64,000 nt of DNA from Varanus komodoensis (GCF_004798865.1 NW_025335409.1:16138321-16202320); one strand, 5' to 3'; positions 23,066-36,632 are shown, counted from the stretch's first letter. The notes: generated from the sequence alone by a model not told the origin. Numbers and translations: made by a program.

Positions 23066-24537
23066 TAGACTTCTGACACCCTGAGCTATACTTTCCCTGT
23101 GCATTGCTGACAAGAACATGAGTCTTTTGTGGTGGAAAAAGAAAGTTGGAGGAATCCACTTCTAATAGTGAGTTGCCATGGGAAACTAGGCAGGTTTCCC
23201 TCAGTTCACAGATGCCTGTATGTGCATGTGTGCACCTGAATCATTCCATGCACAGGCTTTTTAGGCATTCCACTGGAAAGAGCAAATCTATGGATCCAAG
23301 GAAATACAGAAACGGATCAACTTCTTCCACCAAAATATCAAGGGAAGACAGGGAGTGGGTGAATTCTGTGCATGCCCTGAAACCACTGTGTTCAGGCAAT
23401 TTACTCCAGTGTGTGTATGTGGGTGGGTTGGTGGAAAACACAACACATTATTATTCCCCATTAGATCTTGAATTTGGGTGTATGCAGAATGAACTGCAAA
23501 GTAAGATAATCTTAAACTCGTATCTGATTACCACTGACTGCCATTCCAATCTTCACACTATATAGCTAACAAGAAGGAAAAAAGAAATCAAAACTCAGCT
23601 GAGTTTATTAAAAAGAGATATAATTTTGTTTAATTTATAAGTCCCCAGTTCCAGGAGCCTACTCTGAGATTTTAAACACTGATGCCTTGGGGTTGATAAG
23701 AGTCATTTAATTTAAAGTTATTCACTTTGGGAAATAACTTCCACAAAAGGCACCAAGCACTGCAAGCTAATTTATACTAGCAATCAAATTCTAATTACAA
23801 AGGAAATTAAAAGGCTATTTTTTCAACAACCTCACCCTACTTCTGGGCCTTTTAGAGAACTACAAAGTGATTCTAATAATTTTCTTCTGATGCACATCCC
23901 ACTGAAGTGGATGGAAGGCAGGCAAATTTCAGATGTGCTTTGAGCAGCAATGCCATTTTTAACTCTAGGGACCTGGTCTGGCCAAGGCACCTCACTTTAG
24001 ATTTGAGGATACTTAAGGAGAGATGAAGCCACCAGTGTCAAAGATGATATACAGTTTGCACTGATGAATGTGCATGCACAGTATAAACCAGCAAAAGAAA
24101 GTTTACCCTGCTCTTCCTCTGTGGACATATTGGTTCTCTGAATGAGCTAGGGGGCCTCTAAAGTTGTCTGGGCAAAAAAAATGCACCAATTCTTTTTCCT
24201 GGGTCAAGAATCAATTACATCAGCTCTTGCTATTTTATAAGGTTCTTCTCTTCCCGCTATTGCAGAATCTCTGTATGCACAAGCTCTAACCCCCCATTTT
24301 CTTGAGTGTTGGAGGGGTAAAGTTACTTCAGTAAGACAAACAGTCTTGCTCTCACAGTACAAACAGCCTCAAAGCAATTATCTCAGGTGCTCTTTCTAGC
24401 AAGTTAAAGGTTGTAAAACTATGCCTGGTATCAAGAAACAATTCTGGATCTGGGACTCTGGGAAAGTTTGCTATACTAACTGATAAACTTTACTAACCTC
24501 CTTGTCATTCTGCCAGTACAGCACATACAATACAAAT

Positions 24538-24655
24538 GGGGAACCTGTGGCCCTCCAGATGTTTTTAGACTATAACTGTCTTTGGCCCAAACCAGCATGG
24601 TCAATGGTCAGGACAAAGTAAATGGAGTCCAACAACATCTGGAGGGTCTCAGCTC
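24538..24655. repeat. Hairpin-type repeat, best preserved copy
   Basis: Inverted arms: ctccagatgtttttagac near 24553-24570, and gagtccaacaacatctggag near 24625-24644. The flanks ggggaacctgtggcc and gtctcagctc resemble the ends of a common squamate palindromic element (full form: dinucleotide-flanked arms with cctccagatgttgttggacta). It is about 118 bp and has no coding content. It is probably a short non-autonomous DNA element, but the superfamily is uncertain. Confidence 0.65.
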
Positions 24656-26710
24656 TGCCTGCTTGCTTCAAAGGGCCATGTTTATGTGCACAGAGGATCT
24701 AGTTCCATTGTGAAGAATGGAACTATGACCTTGTTAAAGTGGCTGGCTCTGCTCAGTCAAAAGCTGATGAGAATCTCTAAAGTGACTTCATTCATTTTTC
24801 AACATGTAGTTCTGACTATGGTTAGCAGAAAGTATGTAGTCTGGTTCCAACATGAGGCTGACAAGCTCTCTCTTCAGGTAATTGTGTGGTGATTAGGCTA
24901 GGTCTTCTTAGCATCTGGTACCATACAAGAAATGTCATCTGTGATATCCGTGATCCTTGCCCAAAGTGGTAGAAAATGACAGTCATCGCATGCATTCTGC
25001 GTACAATGATTTGTACAAATGCATGATTTAGACGAGCCATCATTTGTGTGGGGCCATGTTGCAGGCCCACTCTTTAAATCTGAAGGGACATTACTCCTAA
25101 GCTCAATTCTCACCTGGTCCACACATGGCCATTAATTAAGTACTTTACCAAATGATGTTTGAACAGACTAGATTGAACTTTCATATGCTTTGGCTGATGC
25201 TTTGATGTTACCCTAAAGCTCTGGTTTCCCAGTTCACAGCGGTCCTGTGCCCCCAATTGCCATGAAAGTAGAAGGCCGACTATACATGATCCGACTTAAA
25301 TCCAAATTCAACTTAATGAAAAATTTCCATTTTCTCAGGAATGGAACTTATTCATAACCGAGGGACTGCCTTATTTGGGTAACCAGATTTGGGTGCTGTA
25401 ACTCAAGGATGGAATTCTAACTCAAGATGAAGGTAGCCCTCATGGATAATATGAGGCCACCACTATCAATCCACCACAATCCCGATTATTACAACATGCA
25501 AGAAACACAAACCAAGAACTGGAATTATGGGAGCAGTCAGGTGTTCATGCACACAATTATCTATGGATGTACACATCACATCGCATTACAAAAGATATAG
25601 CATATACACATGTAGCATATTAGCAAGGAATGAAATACAGTATATGCAAAATGTTACAGATAAAGTACTGCAGATAAGATAAGAACTGGGCCAAAAAACC
25701 CGCAGGTGATTCTAGCACTGTGTCTTCCATTACTTTTTACTCTAGGATAGGTGCCTTCTACTTCCCCTGGATCTTAGCATCCTGATTCAGATCAGGGACT
25801 CAGTGACTCTAACAACAACAGCAAAAACAACAACTTAATAAAAATGAAAAACAAAGAAGCATGAAACAAGATAAAATTAAAAATAATGTTCATTTTTGCC
25901 CTTGGTTCCAAGGTTGGTGAGTTAATCATTAAGAGGGAACTGAATCAAAATTTATGCAGAGCGTATTAATCCAAAAAAGTGAGCCAAGAAACTACAGGTC
26001 AGCTTCACACATATGCAAGGAATTAAGCATGCAAATTCAGAGCTCAGGCAGTCAGAGAAATCTGCAACAAACTCAAATGAGGTCAGAACCCAAGTACAAC
26101 CTGTATATTCTGCAGCGGACCAGCTTTCCAGGATCACATGGATTTTGTGGGGCTGAAAGGCAGCTTTTTTTTTTAAGTGTAGTTTTTGTGCAAATTTTGC
26201 TGCAGAAAATATGTAAAATAACAAAAACGCACAACTTATCCCAAATAATATAGCACTGGAATACACATTTGGGGGTGATCTGTGCATTTTCAGGATTGCA
26301 AATTTATATAAATGTGAATTATTTGCGCAATTCTTTCCTGCATGAATTTCCAGTCTGTTAATAGGTGAATGAAAGAGGGAAAACTGAATCCCTGCTGGTT
26401 ACCCCACTGTGCGGGTCTGGATCTTATGGCTGCTTCTATTCCCCAGAGGTGTCTGTTCCCCTGCCTTCTGAGCATGCCAAGCGTGAGGAAGTCCTTCACT
26501 TGCCTTGCTCTCCCTCTGGATAGTTGCACTGACTGGGGCCAGAGGCGGAGGGTAAGTGAGGCAGCACAGGCAGTAATGAAGAGAGGAACCCACGCAGGGA
26601 GGGGGTCCCACTGTGGGTATTTTGCCCCTCAAGACAGGGAGCCTCTATAGAATGGCTTGTGGGCTGCTCCAAACGTCAGGCTGACCACTGTTGAAAACAG
26701 CATGCTGGAT

Positions 26711-26797
26711 TAGAAACATAGAAACAGAGTGAGTCAAAAGGGGTCTCCCGGGCCATCTAGTCTGACCTCCGGCACCAGCCGGCTCCGCTCATGACAT
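26711..26797 (-). mobile_element. CR1 LINE 3'-end stub (copy e)
   Basis: Starts agaaacatagaaacagagtg and ends ggctccgctcatgacat. It is immediately followed at 26797-26840 by gatggacctttggcctgatctagcaggg, a plus-oriented 3' end of another CR1 or SINE, so two retroposed tails abut here. Confidence 0.8.
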
Positions 26798-27130
26798 TAG
26801 ATGGACCTTTGGCCTGATCTAGCAGGGCTCTTTTTATGAGCCATTAGGGAGATGCTCATATAGGTTCAGCATTCAATTAGGACGAAAATTAAGAGGCAAT
26901 AAACAATGTTTGTCTTTGCATGAGCAAAACAAGTGCTTTTGAAATGCTGCACATGTAAATAGTTAACAAGCCTGTAGATGGCAGCAAAGACTACAAAGTG
27001 CTGCATCTTTGCCAATATTGGTTTAAAACAAGAAACGGAAAAGGTATTTGTGAGAAATTAAAATGGAATAGAAATAGAATAGAATATAGAGATAGGACGA
27101 GAGAGGATGTTCAGTGTAGCTCTGCTTTCT

Positions 27131-27220
27131 GGCATCTCCAGATGTTTTGGACTACAACTCCAATCAGGCCAGCATAGCCCAAGGTGAGGAATCCTGGGAG
27201 CTGTACAAGGGGTCCAAAAA
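27131..27220. repeat. Hairpin-type repeat copy
   Basis: Left arm catctccagatgttttggactacaactcc (27133-27161); right arm tcctgggagctgtacaaggg...gtccaaaa (27191-27218), the complement with a small insertion. Confidence 0.55.
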
Positions 27221-30200
27221 GCTCCATTTTGCCAAAGAGGGGGCAGGATCTATTTAATCACAGGTTTGCCACTCAAACTACAGGGAAGCTGTAGTTAATT
27301 TTGGCTTCTAGACAAGTGTAGTTGAATGATGCCTATATTTATTATGCATTGTCTTTCATTTTGTCCTTTGTTCATTGACACATTTTAATTTTGCACAAAT
27401 GTATTCATATGTATTTGCATACTTTTGAAGTTGTGCAAGTTCACACTCCCGAGTAGTGTGCAAATCCCCCACAAATGTGTATTTTCACACTTTGGCCTAT
27501 GGAAGATATTAAAATTTTTAGTTGGGAATTTCTTATTGTACTGTGTTGTACTGTAAAATGATGGTGATGGTGACGACGCCGATGACGATTATAATGTAAA
27601 AAACAGTTCACAGTTCCTTGGAATCTGAATACCTTGGGAGAAGCTGGTTTACTGTGGAATCTGTGCATTGGATTCTTTAAAATCTGAACTCAGCTCAATC
27701 CATTGCAGATTTCTCCAACAACCCTAGTTAGATCAGGGGCAGATGAATTTTTTGTGCCCATGGGCACTGTTGGATATTACAGAAACTATCACGGGCACCA
27801 TAACAAAATGATTGCTAAGGAGAGCACTGCTAGCCCCAAAGGACAAATAATCTGCCCAAACGATGTACTGAAGAACTCATTTGACCTTCTAGCTCAGCAC
27901 CTTTCTCTTTCCCCTGCCTCCTCCTTTTTCTTGGTGCCTGAATGCACTGCAGAAGAAAGTATTGGTCTTGTTTTTCATTTCCTGAAAATGCATCTGAGCC
28001 CTGTGATGCAGCCCAGAGGGGTTCATGGAAAATAAAGATGGAATCATCTGGAGGCCCTCATTTTGCTTTGAAGCTATGCCAGCTGCCTATAAGGAAATTA
28101 GTTCCTTTAAAAAAAAAAGTAGGATGGATAGGGTACCTTGATGGGCACCATTAAAGGTGTCCTGGGACACATTGCTTGCCTCTGGTCAGTGTTTCAGTGA
28201 ACTGCATGACACAGGTAAGGAGAGCTTTGAGCTGATGACTTCCCATTTCATGCAGCACTTTCTTAGCCACTATATTAGGCCATCTCTCTGGATCTTGCTG
28301 CTCCTCAGATCCACCGGGAGATGTAAACATGGCAGGGTAGTGATGGATCTGCTCAATTATATCTTAACACTAAAGGTTTTTCTAGGTGACTTGAGAAAAT
28401 TGTGAGCTTTTTATCCCAGCAGGTATGTTTCTTTTAAATGGAACTTGTGTAAGGGAACAAAGAACAGAAATAACAAACTCTTGTCACTTGTCTTTGCTCA
28501 AGATTTCACTGTCATTGTAGGGCATCGTACACTTCAAGCACTCAAATTGCAATGTTTTGTACCTGGGAAAATGTTCCTGTGACTTGCTCTGTGAGTGATA
28601 AAGGCATCTCTTGGAAGGCCTTGTGGCATGGTTGAGGGGCAGCCACATAGCTCCCCCTTCCATGCCTGCACCATTTTGTGAAGCTCTCTTAAGGCACCAG
28701 CCAGACACACCCTCAAGGTCAGCTGTGTGTGGGCACCGAGATCAGCCTAGACTCCAACCCTTTCTTGACTGGCCTTGTGCACACAAATGGCAAGGCACCC
28801 ATGTGTACTATTCACATATCTCTCCTTCTTTCCCCCCATATTCTGAGCTGATTAGTAGTAGGGATAAGTGAGGAAGCCATCTGGATCAGCTCTGTGGACT
28901 TTGCTATAGAATCTGAGTTCCTGGTGAATGCACCCGGCATTCACATGATGCTTACCAAGAAATCAGGCTGAGCAGCCACTGTGCAAACAGCATCCCTCCT
29001 CTGCATCACATGCAGCAGCCTCTGTACATGCTTCAGGTGATGTGGAAGAAGGTTGCTAGTTGTATACTCTTAGTTCTGCAAGCGTTTGCAGACTTTCTCT
29101 CAGCTTGGCTTGCTTTCTAAGGCACAGAGAAAGTCTGTGACCAGGAGAGGGACAGATTCTGTGAAGCTTTGTTGCAACCCTAAGTAGGGCCATGCTGAAA
29201 ATGTCTTCCAAGCTTTTGTTTTACTGTTCTCAATTCAACTTGACAGAAATGACATTTCTTTCAAGAAGAAATTCAGAAGAGAAGAAATCTTAAGGAAATT
29301 CTCATGGGTTTGATCCAGGGCTCTTGTTTTTACCTTATTTATGAGGTGACTGAGAAACTTGCTTGAGCATTCTGCCATTCATAGTAGAATAATCTCTGAC
29401 AGCTTGTAGCTGCTCGGCTTTTCAAAGTTCAGCTGAAGCTCAGGGAAAGATACCATGAGCCACTTCTTCCCATTTTTCAGATCAGATAGTGCAGGTAGCC
29501 TGGGAGGCAGCAAAAGCACATGGCACCCTTGGCCACTTCACAGGGATCATGTAAGCTCAAAGATATCACCCAAAGAAAGTCAAATAAATTATAAAACTCC
29601 CCGAGAATTATGCAGAGAAATGGAAATCACTTTCCTGGTGGAAGAACATTTTCAGGAAACTGGTGGACACATGTTGGCACATCACTGGAACTACCTGTTT
29701 TGTGGAGCTGAAGGTGCCACTGACCCTTTCTTCCCCATTCCAGGAAGTAATATTTTACCCCATGAAATATTGGTTCAGCCCAAAGGGTTGGAACTAAGAA
29801 AGAGTAGGGCTGTAAGAACTTTGAATCAAAAAGAGCAGGAAAGCTGAACAGGCAGGAGCTGCTGTTGCCACTAAGGCCCTTGCAGACTTGGTTTAGGGTT
29901 TTGTGGATTCTGCACATGCAGTTGACTCTTCTGTGTTCAGACTAGTTGAAGAGGACATTTTGGATTCCTTTGAGTTGGATTGAAAAGGACATTACAACTT
30001 TATGGCTCTACAGCCAGTTTTATATGTATTGGTGCTGTTGTCAGGGGCTTCAGTACATGGGTTGTAATATTTTGTTGTTATTCGAATATATTATAATTGT
30101 CTTGTTATAAAATTGCTGATAAGAAGAGGTTCATTTTGTATGCTAGGTTGTGTTGCAATGTTCAACAGGAGGCCAATGTTACAGCAGCAGTATTTTAAGC

Positions 30201-32522
30201 ATCTGCATAAGAGATGAGCTATATCCACAGTCAGAAACAGAATGTTTGGAAGACCAGAGGAAAGTACTGAAGTTCAGAACTACACTAGGTTTAGGGTATG
30301 TTGGGTTGGTAACCATATTATTATTTATTTAGTGTATGGCGATGGAACAATTAGCCAGGAGCCTACGATGCTAATACGGAGTAGATGGTTGACTGCCTAC
30401 AATTGCTAGTCCCTCCTGTTTGCGCTCACTTGCTTATCCAGCGTGCCTCGCCAGGGGCGAACTAGCTTCACACACATGTAGACCAGCTGGCGTTCGGGTT
30501 GCTGGCTCATTCAGGCTCCTTCTGCTGATCGTGCCTTGCCTCACATCTGAGCAGGCCCGGCTCTGGCGCCCGCTCTCCTCAAGAATCCTGCTAGCTTTTC
30601 CCGCTGGAGTGGTACCCATTTTTCTACTTGCAGTATTTCATGCTTTTGAACTGCTGGACGGGTGGGAGCTAAAGGCGAATGATGGGTGGGTGATCACTCT
30701 GTGACACGGTGCAGGTCTCGAACCTCTGGAGTGTCTGCCATTTCTGGTCTGCACTTCCAGTGTCATTAAGCTATTGTGCCTCCTAAGCATATGTAATGCT
30801 GTTAAAAAATAATGGCTGGTGGGGAAATCAGTAATGGATTTTTGTCTGGAGGTATTTGGGACCTTGATGCAAGTATTGATCACAAATTCCAGGGCTGCAC
30901 AAGTCCTCAGAAGTACCTTGTTCCTAGTGCTTGGCTTCTGACACAGTAGCAAGAAGCAGTTACATGGTTGCTGCAAAACTATTGAGAAGGTAATCAGAAA
31001 CTCTTCCCATTTTACTGCAAATCACTCAGAGATCTCAATCTACCTTCATACCTGCTATAGAAAATGCAGTTTTTGAAATGCATGCAACTAACATTTCTAA
31101 GGTTGTCAGGTCTCAGGCCCTCACTTGAAGTTCTATGGCTTTAGCCTCACGCTCAAGCTCTTTAGAGACAGATTATTTCTTCTTGAGAGCTTGTACTGTG
31201 AGCTGCATCCAAATGTTCATTAGGCTCCAATAGCCCTGACTCACCACAGTAGCCTTGTTGTGGTCTAGATCCAGAGAAGCAAGATGTTGGCTCACGAGCT
31301 GTGTGCAAAGATTGTGTGGCTTCTTCAGCACAATTCGATATCTTAGCAGGGTTCAGGAAAACACAATAACCCACATTTCAACAACAGCCACTCAGTCCTT
31401 GAGAACTGTTATTGTGTTGCCCAAACCTAGTCAGTGTATGTCCATCCTCTTGAGCCAATACTTTGCACTTGCCTCCACTTTGTGGACCTTAAATGTTCTT
31501 GTGGAAAACAACAGCAACAAGCAAAGTAGATACTGAACACTTGAAATCTGCCCCGCTGTGTTCTACAGCTTGTTGGTCATGGACTTCCTTTCTACTTGGA
31601 AATCCCTCAGTCCTCAGGAAAAGAGGTCAAGGGCCACTTAGTCACATTACTTCACTTTGCAATATTTTGCTCCACAGAATCTGTTCAGGAACAATCATGA
31701 AACCTCAGGGGAAAAAGATTGTTGATGTATCATTTCTTTGCTTAAAAGCAAGGGAACAGACCCAAGGAGAGACTGACAGTGAAACACAGCTGCAGAGATC
31801 TTTCAAAAAGGGCATTAGTGACACTAGTCTAAAATTCATTAAAATTCTTGACCTCTTTCTACTTTAGCCATGTGGATTTGTCAGTGTATGACTGAGAGTA
31901 CAACACATTTTCATTTAGACCTACACAAAGTCTCCTGAAGATAAAATTCTTATTTGGGAGACACTTTCCTTTTGTAGCAGTTGATCATCTCTGCACTCAG
32001 GATCACTTTTGCCAGTGGTGGTGGGGAAATGATATAATGATGGTGGTAATAATTGCAATCATCATCATCATGGAAGGCATATGAAGCCCAGTCTTTAAAA
32101 GATGCAATTTACTGAAATGCCCAGTTCTCAGATGAATGAAGAAAAATAGAATTATTTATCTATCAAAGACCTGCATGTCTATCGATCACTTAAATGGGAT
32201 TACTTGGATTTGTTCCATTATGACTAAGACTCCCTTCTCAAGTTATGCTGGCTATTTGGAAGACACTTGGGTACATTTCTTTCTTGAACTACCAAGGAAA
32301 GAACCTACATTCTGGTGAGTTATCCTGCCAGAAAGTGGTTGGATTTTGACCTCTATCAGTTCCTGCAGGAAGTAATGAGAATTACATTTTTGGACAGCTG
32401 CCCCAAATGAAAAGGTCCCTGAATTTAGTCAAGTAGCTCATAAGGGACATTGCTATTCTAAACCTTAAATAAACCTTTCTTTCTGGTGTTCTCACTTACT
32501 GCATGCAAGGACGTTTCATTTT

Positions 32523-32647
32523 AGAAACATAGAAACATACAAAACAGAGCGAGTCAGAAGGGGTCTCCCTGCCCATCTAGTCTGACCTCTGGCACCAGCC
32601 GGCTCCACTCATGACATGCCCACCATGTACTCACGACATTCCCACCA
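32523..32647 (-). mobile_element. CR1 LINE 3'-end stub (copy f)
   Basis: Contains gagcgagtcagaaggggtct and cggctccactcatgacatgc. At its inner end the block actcatgacatgcccacc is followed after four bases by actcacgacattcccacc, an 18-bp imperfect duplication. Confidence 0.82.
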
Positions 32648-33771
32648 TTTTAATGTGGGGGACCATTTTAAATTGTGCAGTTCAGAATATTACCACTTCA
32701 TTCAGTGTAATATGTAAAACATTTGGATACTATCCAAGAATCACAAGCCCTTTTCTACATAACAGAAAAACAGCCTTTAAAAAATGCTACTTTGGGTTGA
32801 TAGGGCAATTTAGGTTGTAGAAGTACATGCTTAATTTTTTCAATAACCTCCTCCAGCTGCCACTCCATTGTTGGGGTTCCAAATCCACACAGAGCAAAAC
32901 ATTCCAACCTCTAAGATGTAGGATGCTGTATTTTGCTCAGCTTTGCTGAAACAGATTTGTAGAAAATATAAATAGTCAAAGTAGAAGATGTGGAAGAGTC
33001 ATGCTGCTCCAAGCACTTCAAAGTTCATGCATCGAAGTATGTTCTTAGTACCAATTTGGCACTGTGGCATACTTTTTAGGAACAGAAGATAGCTCAGAAT
33101 ATCCCAGGTTCAAACCATCTCAGTTTGATACTAAAAATAATTTTAAAGCACCATAAAGAGATCAATTAGCCATATAAGTGTTTGCAAAAACAGGATCAAT
33201 GGAACAGTGAGACAAAAACACTGTATTCCTAAAAAGTTTGTGTGGGTCAAATCATCAAACACGCAGCTTAGGTTTCAATTCATGCTGAAGGCTTGTGTGT
33301 GGTTCAGATTCGAGCCAAGAAAAATTTGGTAATGGTTTCCCCACACCTCTGGGGTTGTTTTCATTTTAAGTTCAGATGGTTAAGTTTAAATATGATTCAC
33401 ACCCCAGTGCTGATCTGGAAAGCAGATCAAAACAATTTCATGGGCCTAAGGATGTAGTGAAGGATCAATACTATGAAGAATGCATAAAATAAAAATACTT
33501 GGATCATACTTCGTCCCTGCTTACTCCTGGGAAAATGAGTATAAGCTTGAGGTATAACATAGTTTGTTCTATTTTTAATCATTGTGGGTGGCTGCAGCCC
33601 TTGGTCCTACTTTTATATTTCTCAGCTCTTTAAGGGGACAAAAGCTGAGAAAAATCCTAAATAGGTTAGAACTAGAGTGCATGTTAATTTCATTCTGTCA
33701 GGTTAATGCTAAAACTTGCACTCTTGAACACAAATGCAAACATATTTTGTGGGTAAACCTCATATCTTAGA

Positions 33772-33832
33772 GTTGGCAGGGGTTCGCTCACACCTGCTGG
33801 CCAGAGTTGGCAGGGGTTCTCTCATGCTCGCT
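33772..33832 (+). repeat. 34-bp tandem duplication at the truncated end of the LINE
   Basis: agagttggcaggggttcgct...cacacctgctggcc is followed directly by agagttggcaggggttctct...catgctcgctggcc, two imperfect 34-base copies at the left edge of the CR1 insertion. Confidence 0.75.
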
Positions 33833-35295
33833 GGCCTCCATCTTTGAGGCCTCGTGGAGAATGGGTGAAGTTCCAGAGGACTGGAGGGTGGCATCAGTGG
33901 TCCCAATTTTCAAAAAGGGTCGTAGAAGGGACATGCGGAATTACAGACCAGTTAGCCTTACGTCCATTGTAGGAAAAACAATGGAAAGGCTCATAATAGA
34001 GAGAGATCTAGTGATGCTAGATAGGGAAGGGAGGCTGACAGCCACACAACACGGCTTCCGCAAAAACAGGTCCTGCCAGACAAACCTTGTGGAATTCTAT
34101 GACAAGCTTTCGAGATGGCTAGATGGAGGGGATGCAGTGAATGTGGTATACCTGGATTTCAGCAAGGCCTTTGACAAAGTGCCCCATGATATCCTGGTGG
34201 AGAAACTGAAGAGTTTTGTTATACACCAAAGCACTGTCCAGTGGATTAGGGCATGGTTGACTGACCGAAAGCAGAAGGTAACCATTAGTGGGGAATCATC
34301 GGGATGGCGACCAGTGACAAGCGGGGTCCCCCAGGGCTCTGTCCTGGGGCCGATCCTGTTTAATCTTTTCATAAATGACATGGAAGAAAGGGTGAACAGT
34401 CTGCTGATCAAGTTCGCAGATGACATTAAAACTGGGGCAGTGGCTACAACTGAGAAGCAGGTACTCCAGATCCAAAAAGTTCTGGACAGACTATGGAAGT
34501 GGGCAGGAGACAACAGGATGGCATTCAATGTGGATAAGTGCAAGGTCTTGCACTTGGGGCATAGGAATAGGTGTCATAAGTACAGGTTAGGGGACAAGTG
34601 GCTGGAGAGCAGCACTTGTGAAAGGGACCTCAGGGCACTGGTTGACTGCAGGCTAAACGTGAGTCAGCAGTGTGATGCGGTGGTCAAGAGGGCGAACGCC
34701 ACCCTTGGTTGCATAGCCAGAAGCGTGGCTTCTGAATTGAGAGAGGTATTACTACCACTCTATATGACTCTGGTGCACCCGCAACTGGAGGATTGTGCTC
34801 AGTTTTGGGCTCCTCATTACAGAAAGGATATCGCCACAAGGATATAGCGTAGGGCCACAAGGTTGGTGGCCGGTTTGCAGGGGATGCCGTATGAGGCAAG
34901 ACTGAGGGAACTGGGTCTCTTCAGCCTGGAGAAGAGGAGACTCAGAGGGGATATGTTGGCGACATGCAGGTACGTGAGAGGATGTCACATGGAGATGGGT
35001 AGAGACCTGTTCTCCCCTGCAGAGGAAGGCAGGACGCGCCCCAACGGAGCAAAGCTCAGGGAGCCAAGGTTCCATTTGGATGCCAGGAAGCATTTCCTGA
35101 CAGTTAGGACCCCGAGGGCTTCCAAGGGAGGTCGTTGAGGCCCCATCTGTGAGGGTGTTCAAAGATAGGCTGAACATGCACATGGTGGGCATGTCGTGAG
35201 CGGAGCCGGCTGGAGCCGGGGGTCAGACTAGATGGCCCAGGAGGCCCCTTCTGACTCGCTCTGTTTCTATGTTTGTATGTTTCTATCTTTCTAAG
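33772..35295 (+). mobile_element. CR1 LINE, 5'-truncated, reverse transcriptase region mostly readable
   Basis: An open frame at 33807-34847 encodes a CR1-clade reverse transcriptase: E-D-W-R-V-A-S-V-V-P-I-F-K-K-G, N-Y-R-P-V-S-L-T-S, Y-L-D-F-S-K-A-F-D-K-V-P-H, S-G-V-P-Q-G-S-V-L-G-P and the catalytic F-A-D-D at about 34413-34424. An in-frame TAG at 34845-34847 replaces what looks like a Gln codon. The same frame then runs on to 35138 (G-L-F-S-L-E-K-R-R-L-R-G-D-M). The last codons, N-M-H-M-V-G-M-S plus stop near 35199, are in another frame. The 3' UTR ends at about 35290 in TTTCTATG-like repeats. No endonuclease domain is present, so the copy is truncated at the 5' side. It is the youngest-looking element of the window. 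Confidence 0.92.
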
Positions 35296-35690
35296 CATGT
35301 GATCGCATTCACCAAATTTGTACCTTAGAAAAATGTACCCTTTAATGCACATATTGGAAAGATTTGCATAGTTTTGTCAACAGGGAAAAACTATGCTGTT
35401 TGATGCATGCTTCTAAAAATGCTTGCCTTAATGTTCACCCTTTTCTCTTAGAACAACAGCAGCAGAAAAGCTTACAACTGGGAACAGAAGTGAGATGAAG
35501 TGAGCATTTTGGCAGAAGTGGGAGAAACTTGAGGAGACTTAGCATCAACAATTCTCCCATTTCTAGTTAGAATCCAGCCAGATATTAGCTTTACAAAAAA
35601 CTTGTCGGCCCAGTGCGCACCTGCTGTGATGAAGGCAAACCCCATGCTAGGTGTAATCGGTAATGGAATAGAAAATAGAACTGCCAAGAT

Positions 35691-36387
35691 CTTAGTTCCC
35701 TAATACAAATCTTTGGTGTGACCGCACTTGGAATATTATGTTCTGTTCTGGCCACCTTACATGAAAAAGGGGACTATTGAGTTGGAAAAAGTACAGTGAA
35801 GGGCAACAAAAATGATCAGGGGGCTGGAGCAGGTCCCCTATGAGCAGCAGCAGCAGCAGCAGCAGCAGCTGAGATTTTTCAGCTGGGAAAAAGGGTGAGT
35901 AAGGGGAGTCATGAGAGGAGCCTAAAGTAATGCACAGTGTGGAAAAAATGGAGAGGAAAAGTGGAGGTGTTTTTCTCCTCCCATAACACTGAACCCAAGG
36001 TTCATGAAGCTGATTGGTGTGAGGTTTGGGACGTATAAAAGGAAGCACTTCTTCACACAGAGTACAGTTAAACTATGATATCTGCTGCCATGGGAAGTGG
36101 TGATGGCCACCGATTCGGATGGCTTTAACAGGAGACTGGACAGATTCATGAGGGAGGAGGCTATCAGTGGCTACTAGCCTTGCTGGCTATGTGCAGCCTC
36201 CTTCACCAGAGGTGTCCTGCCTGCATACACCAGTTGCTGAGGGGCTTGGGCAGGAGGGGGTCTTGCACCCATCCTGCTTGCGTGACCCTTTGCACAGCTG
36301 GCTTGCCACTGAGTGTATGGAGTCTTGCACCGGATGAACTTTTGGTCTTATCCAGTATGGCTTTTCTTATGTTCTTATGCTCTTAAC
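35691..36387 (+). mobile_element. CR1-type LINE 3' region, other subfamily
   Basis: A plus-oriented CR1 tail about 400 bases downstream of the previous one: ggtgtgaccgcacttggaatattatgttctg, gcaacaaaaatgatcagggggctgga, ggaagcacttcttcacacagag, tcggatggctttaacagga, and the end ttatgttcttatgctctt at 36370-36387. It is diverged and carries a short AGC array at 35843-35869. Confidence 0.85.
35843..35869. repeat. (AGC)9 microsatellite within a CR1 copy
   Basis: Nine perfect AGC units replace the usual sequence of the LINE after ggtcccctatg. The array grew after insertion. Confidence 0.9.
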
Positions 36388-36605
36388 TTGCCATTCGTGC
36401 TCTGAGCCAGTTTCTGTTGTTTTGGTGTGGGTGGTGGAGGTGAAATTCCAGTTCAGATTTTCAAATAATGGCTCAAATTAAGGAATGGCAATGTTTAGTT
36501 GAACATTCTTGAACAAAGACATTTCGAAGACAGACTTCATGGTATTGCTGAATTCCAGTGTATCAAGAAACCCCAATTCCTCTGTTTTGAATATGTGCAA
36601 ATGTG

Positions 36606-36632
36606 AGTGTGTGTGTGTGTGCATGTGTGTTG
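36606..36632. repeat. (GT)n microsatellite, interrupted
   Basis: GT repeats broken by one gcat, about 27 bp. Confidence 0.85.

Noticed and set aside
29455-29847. 130-codon open frame in the large GRM3 intron
   Set aside because: No domain, no codon-level pattern, and opposite strand to the host gene; treated as chance.
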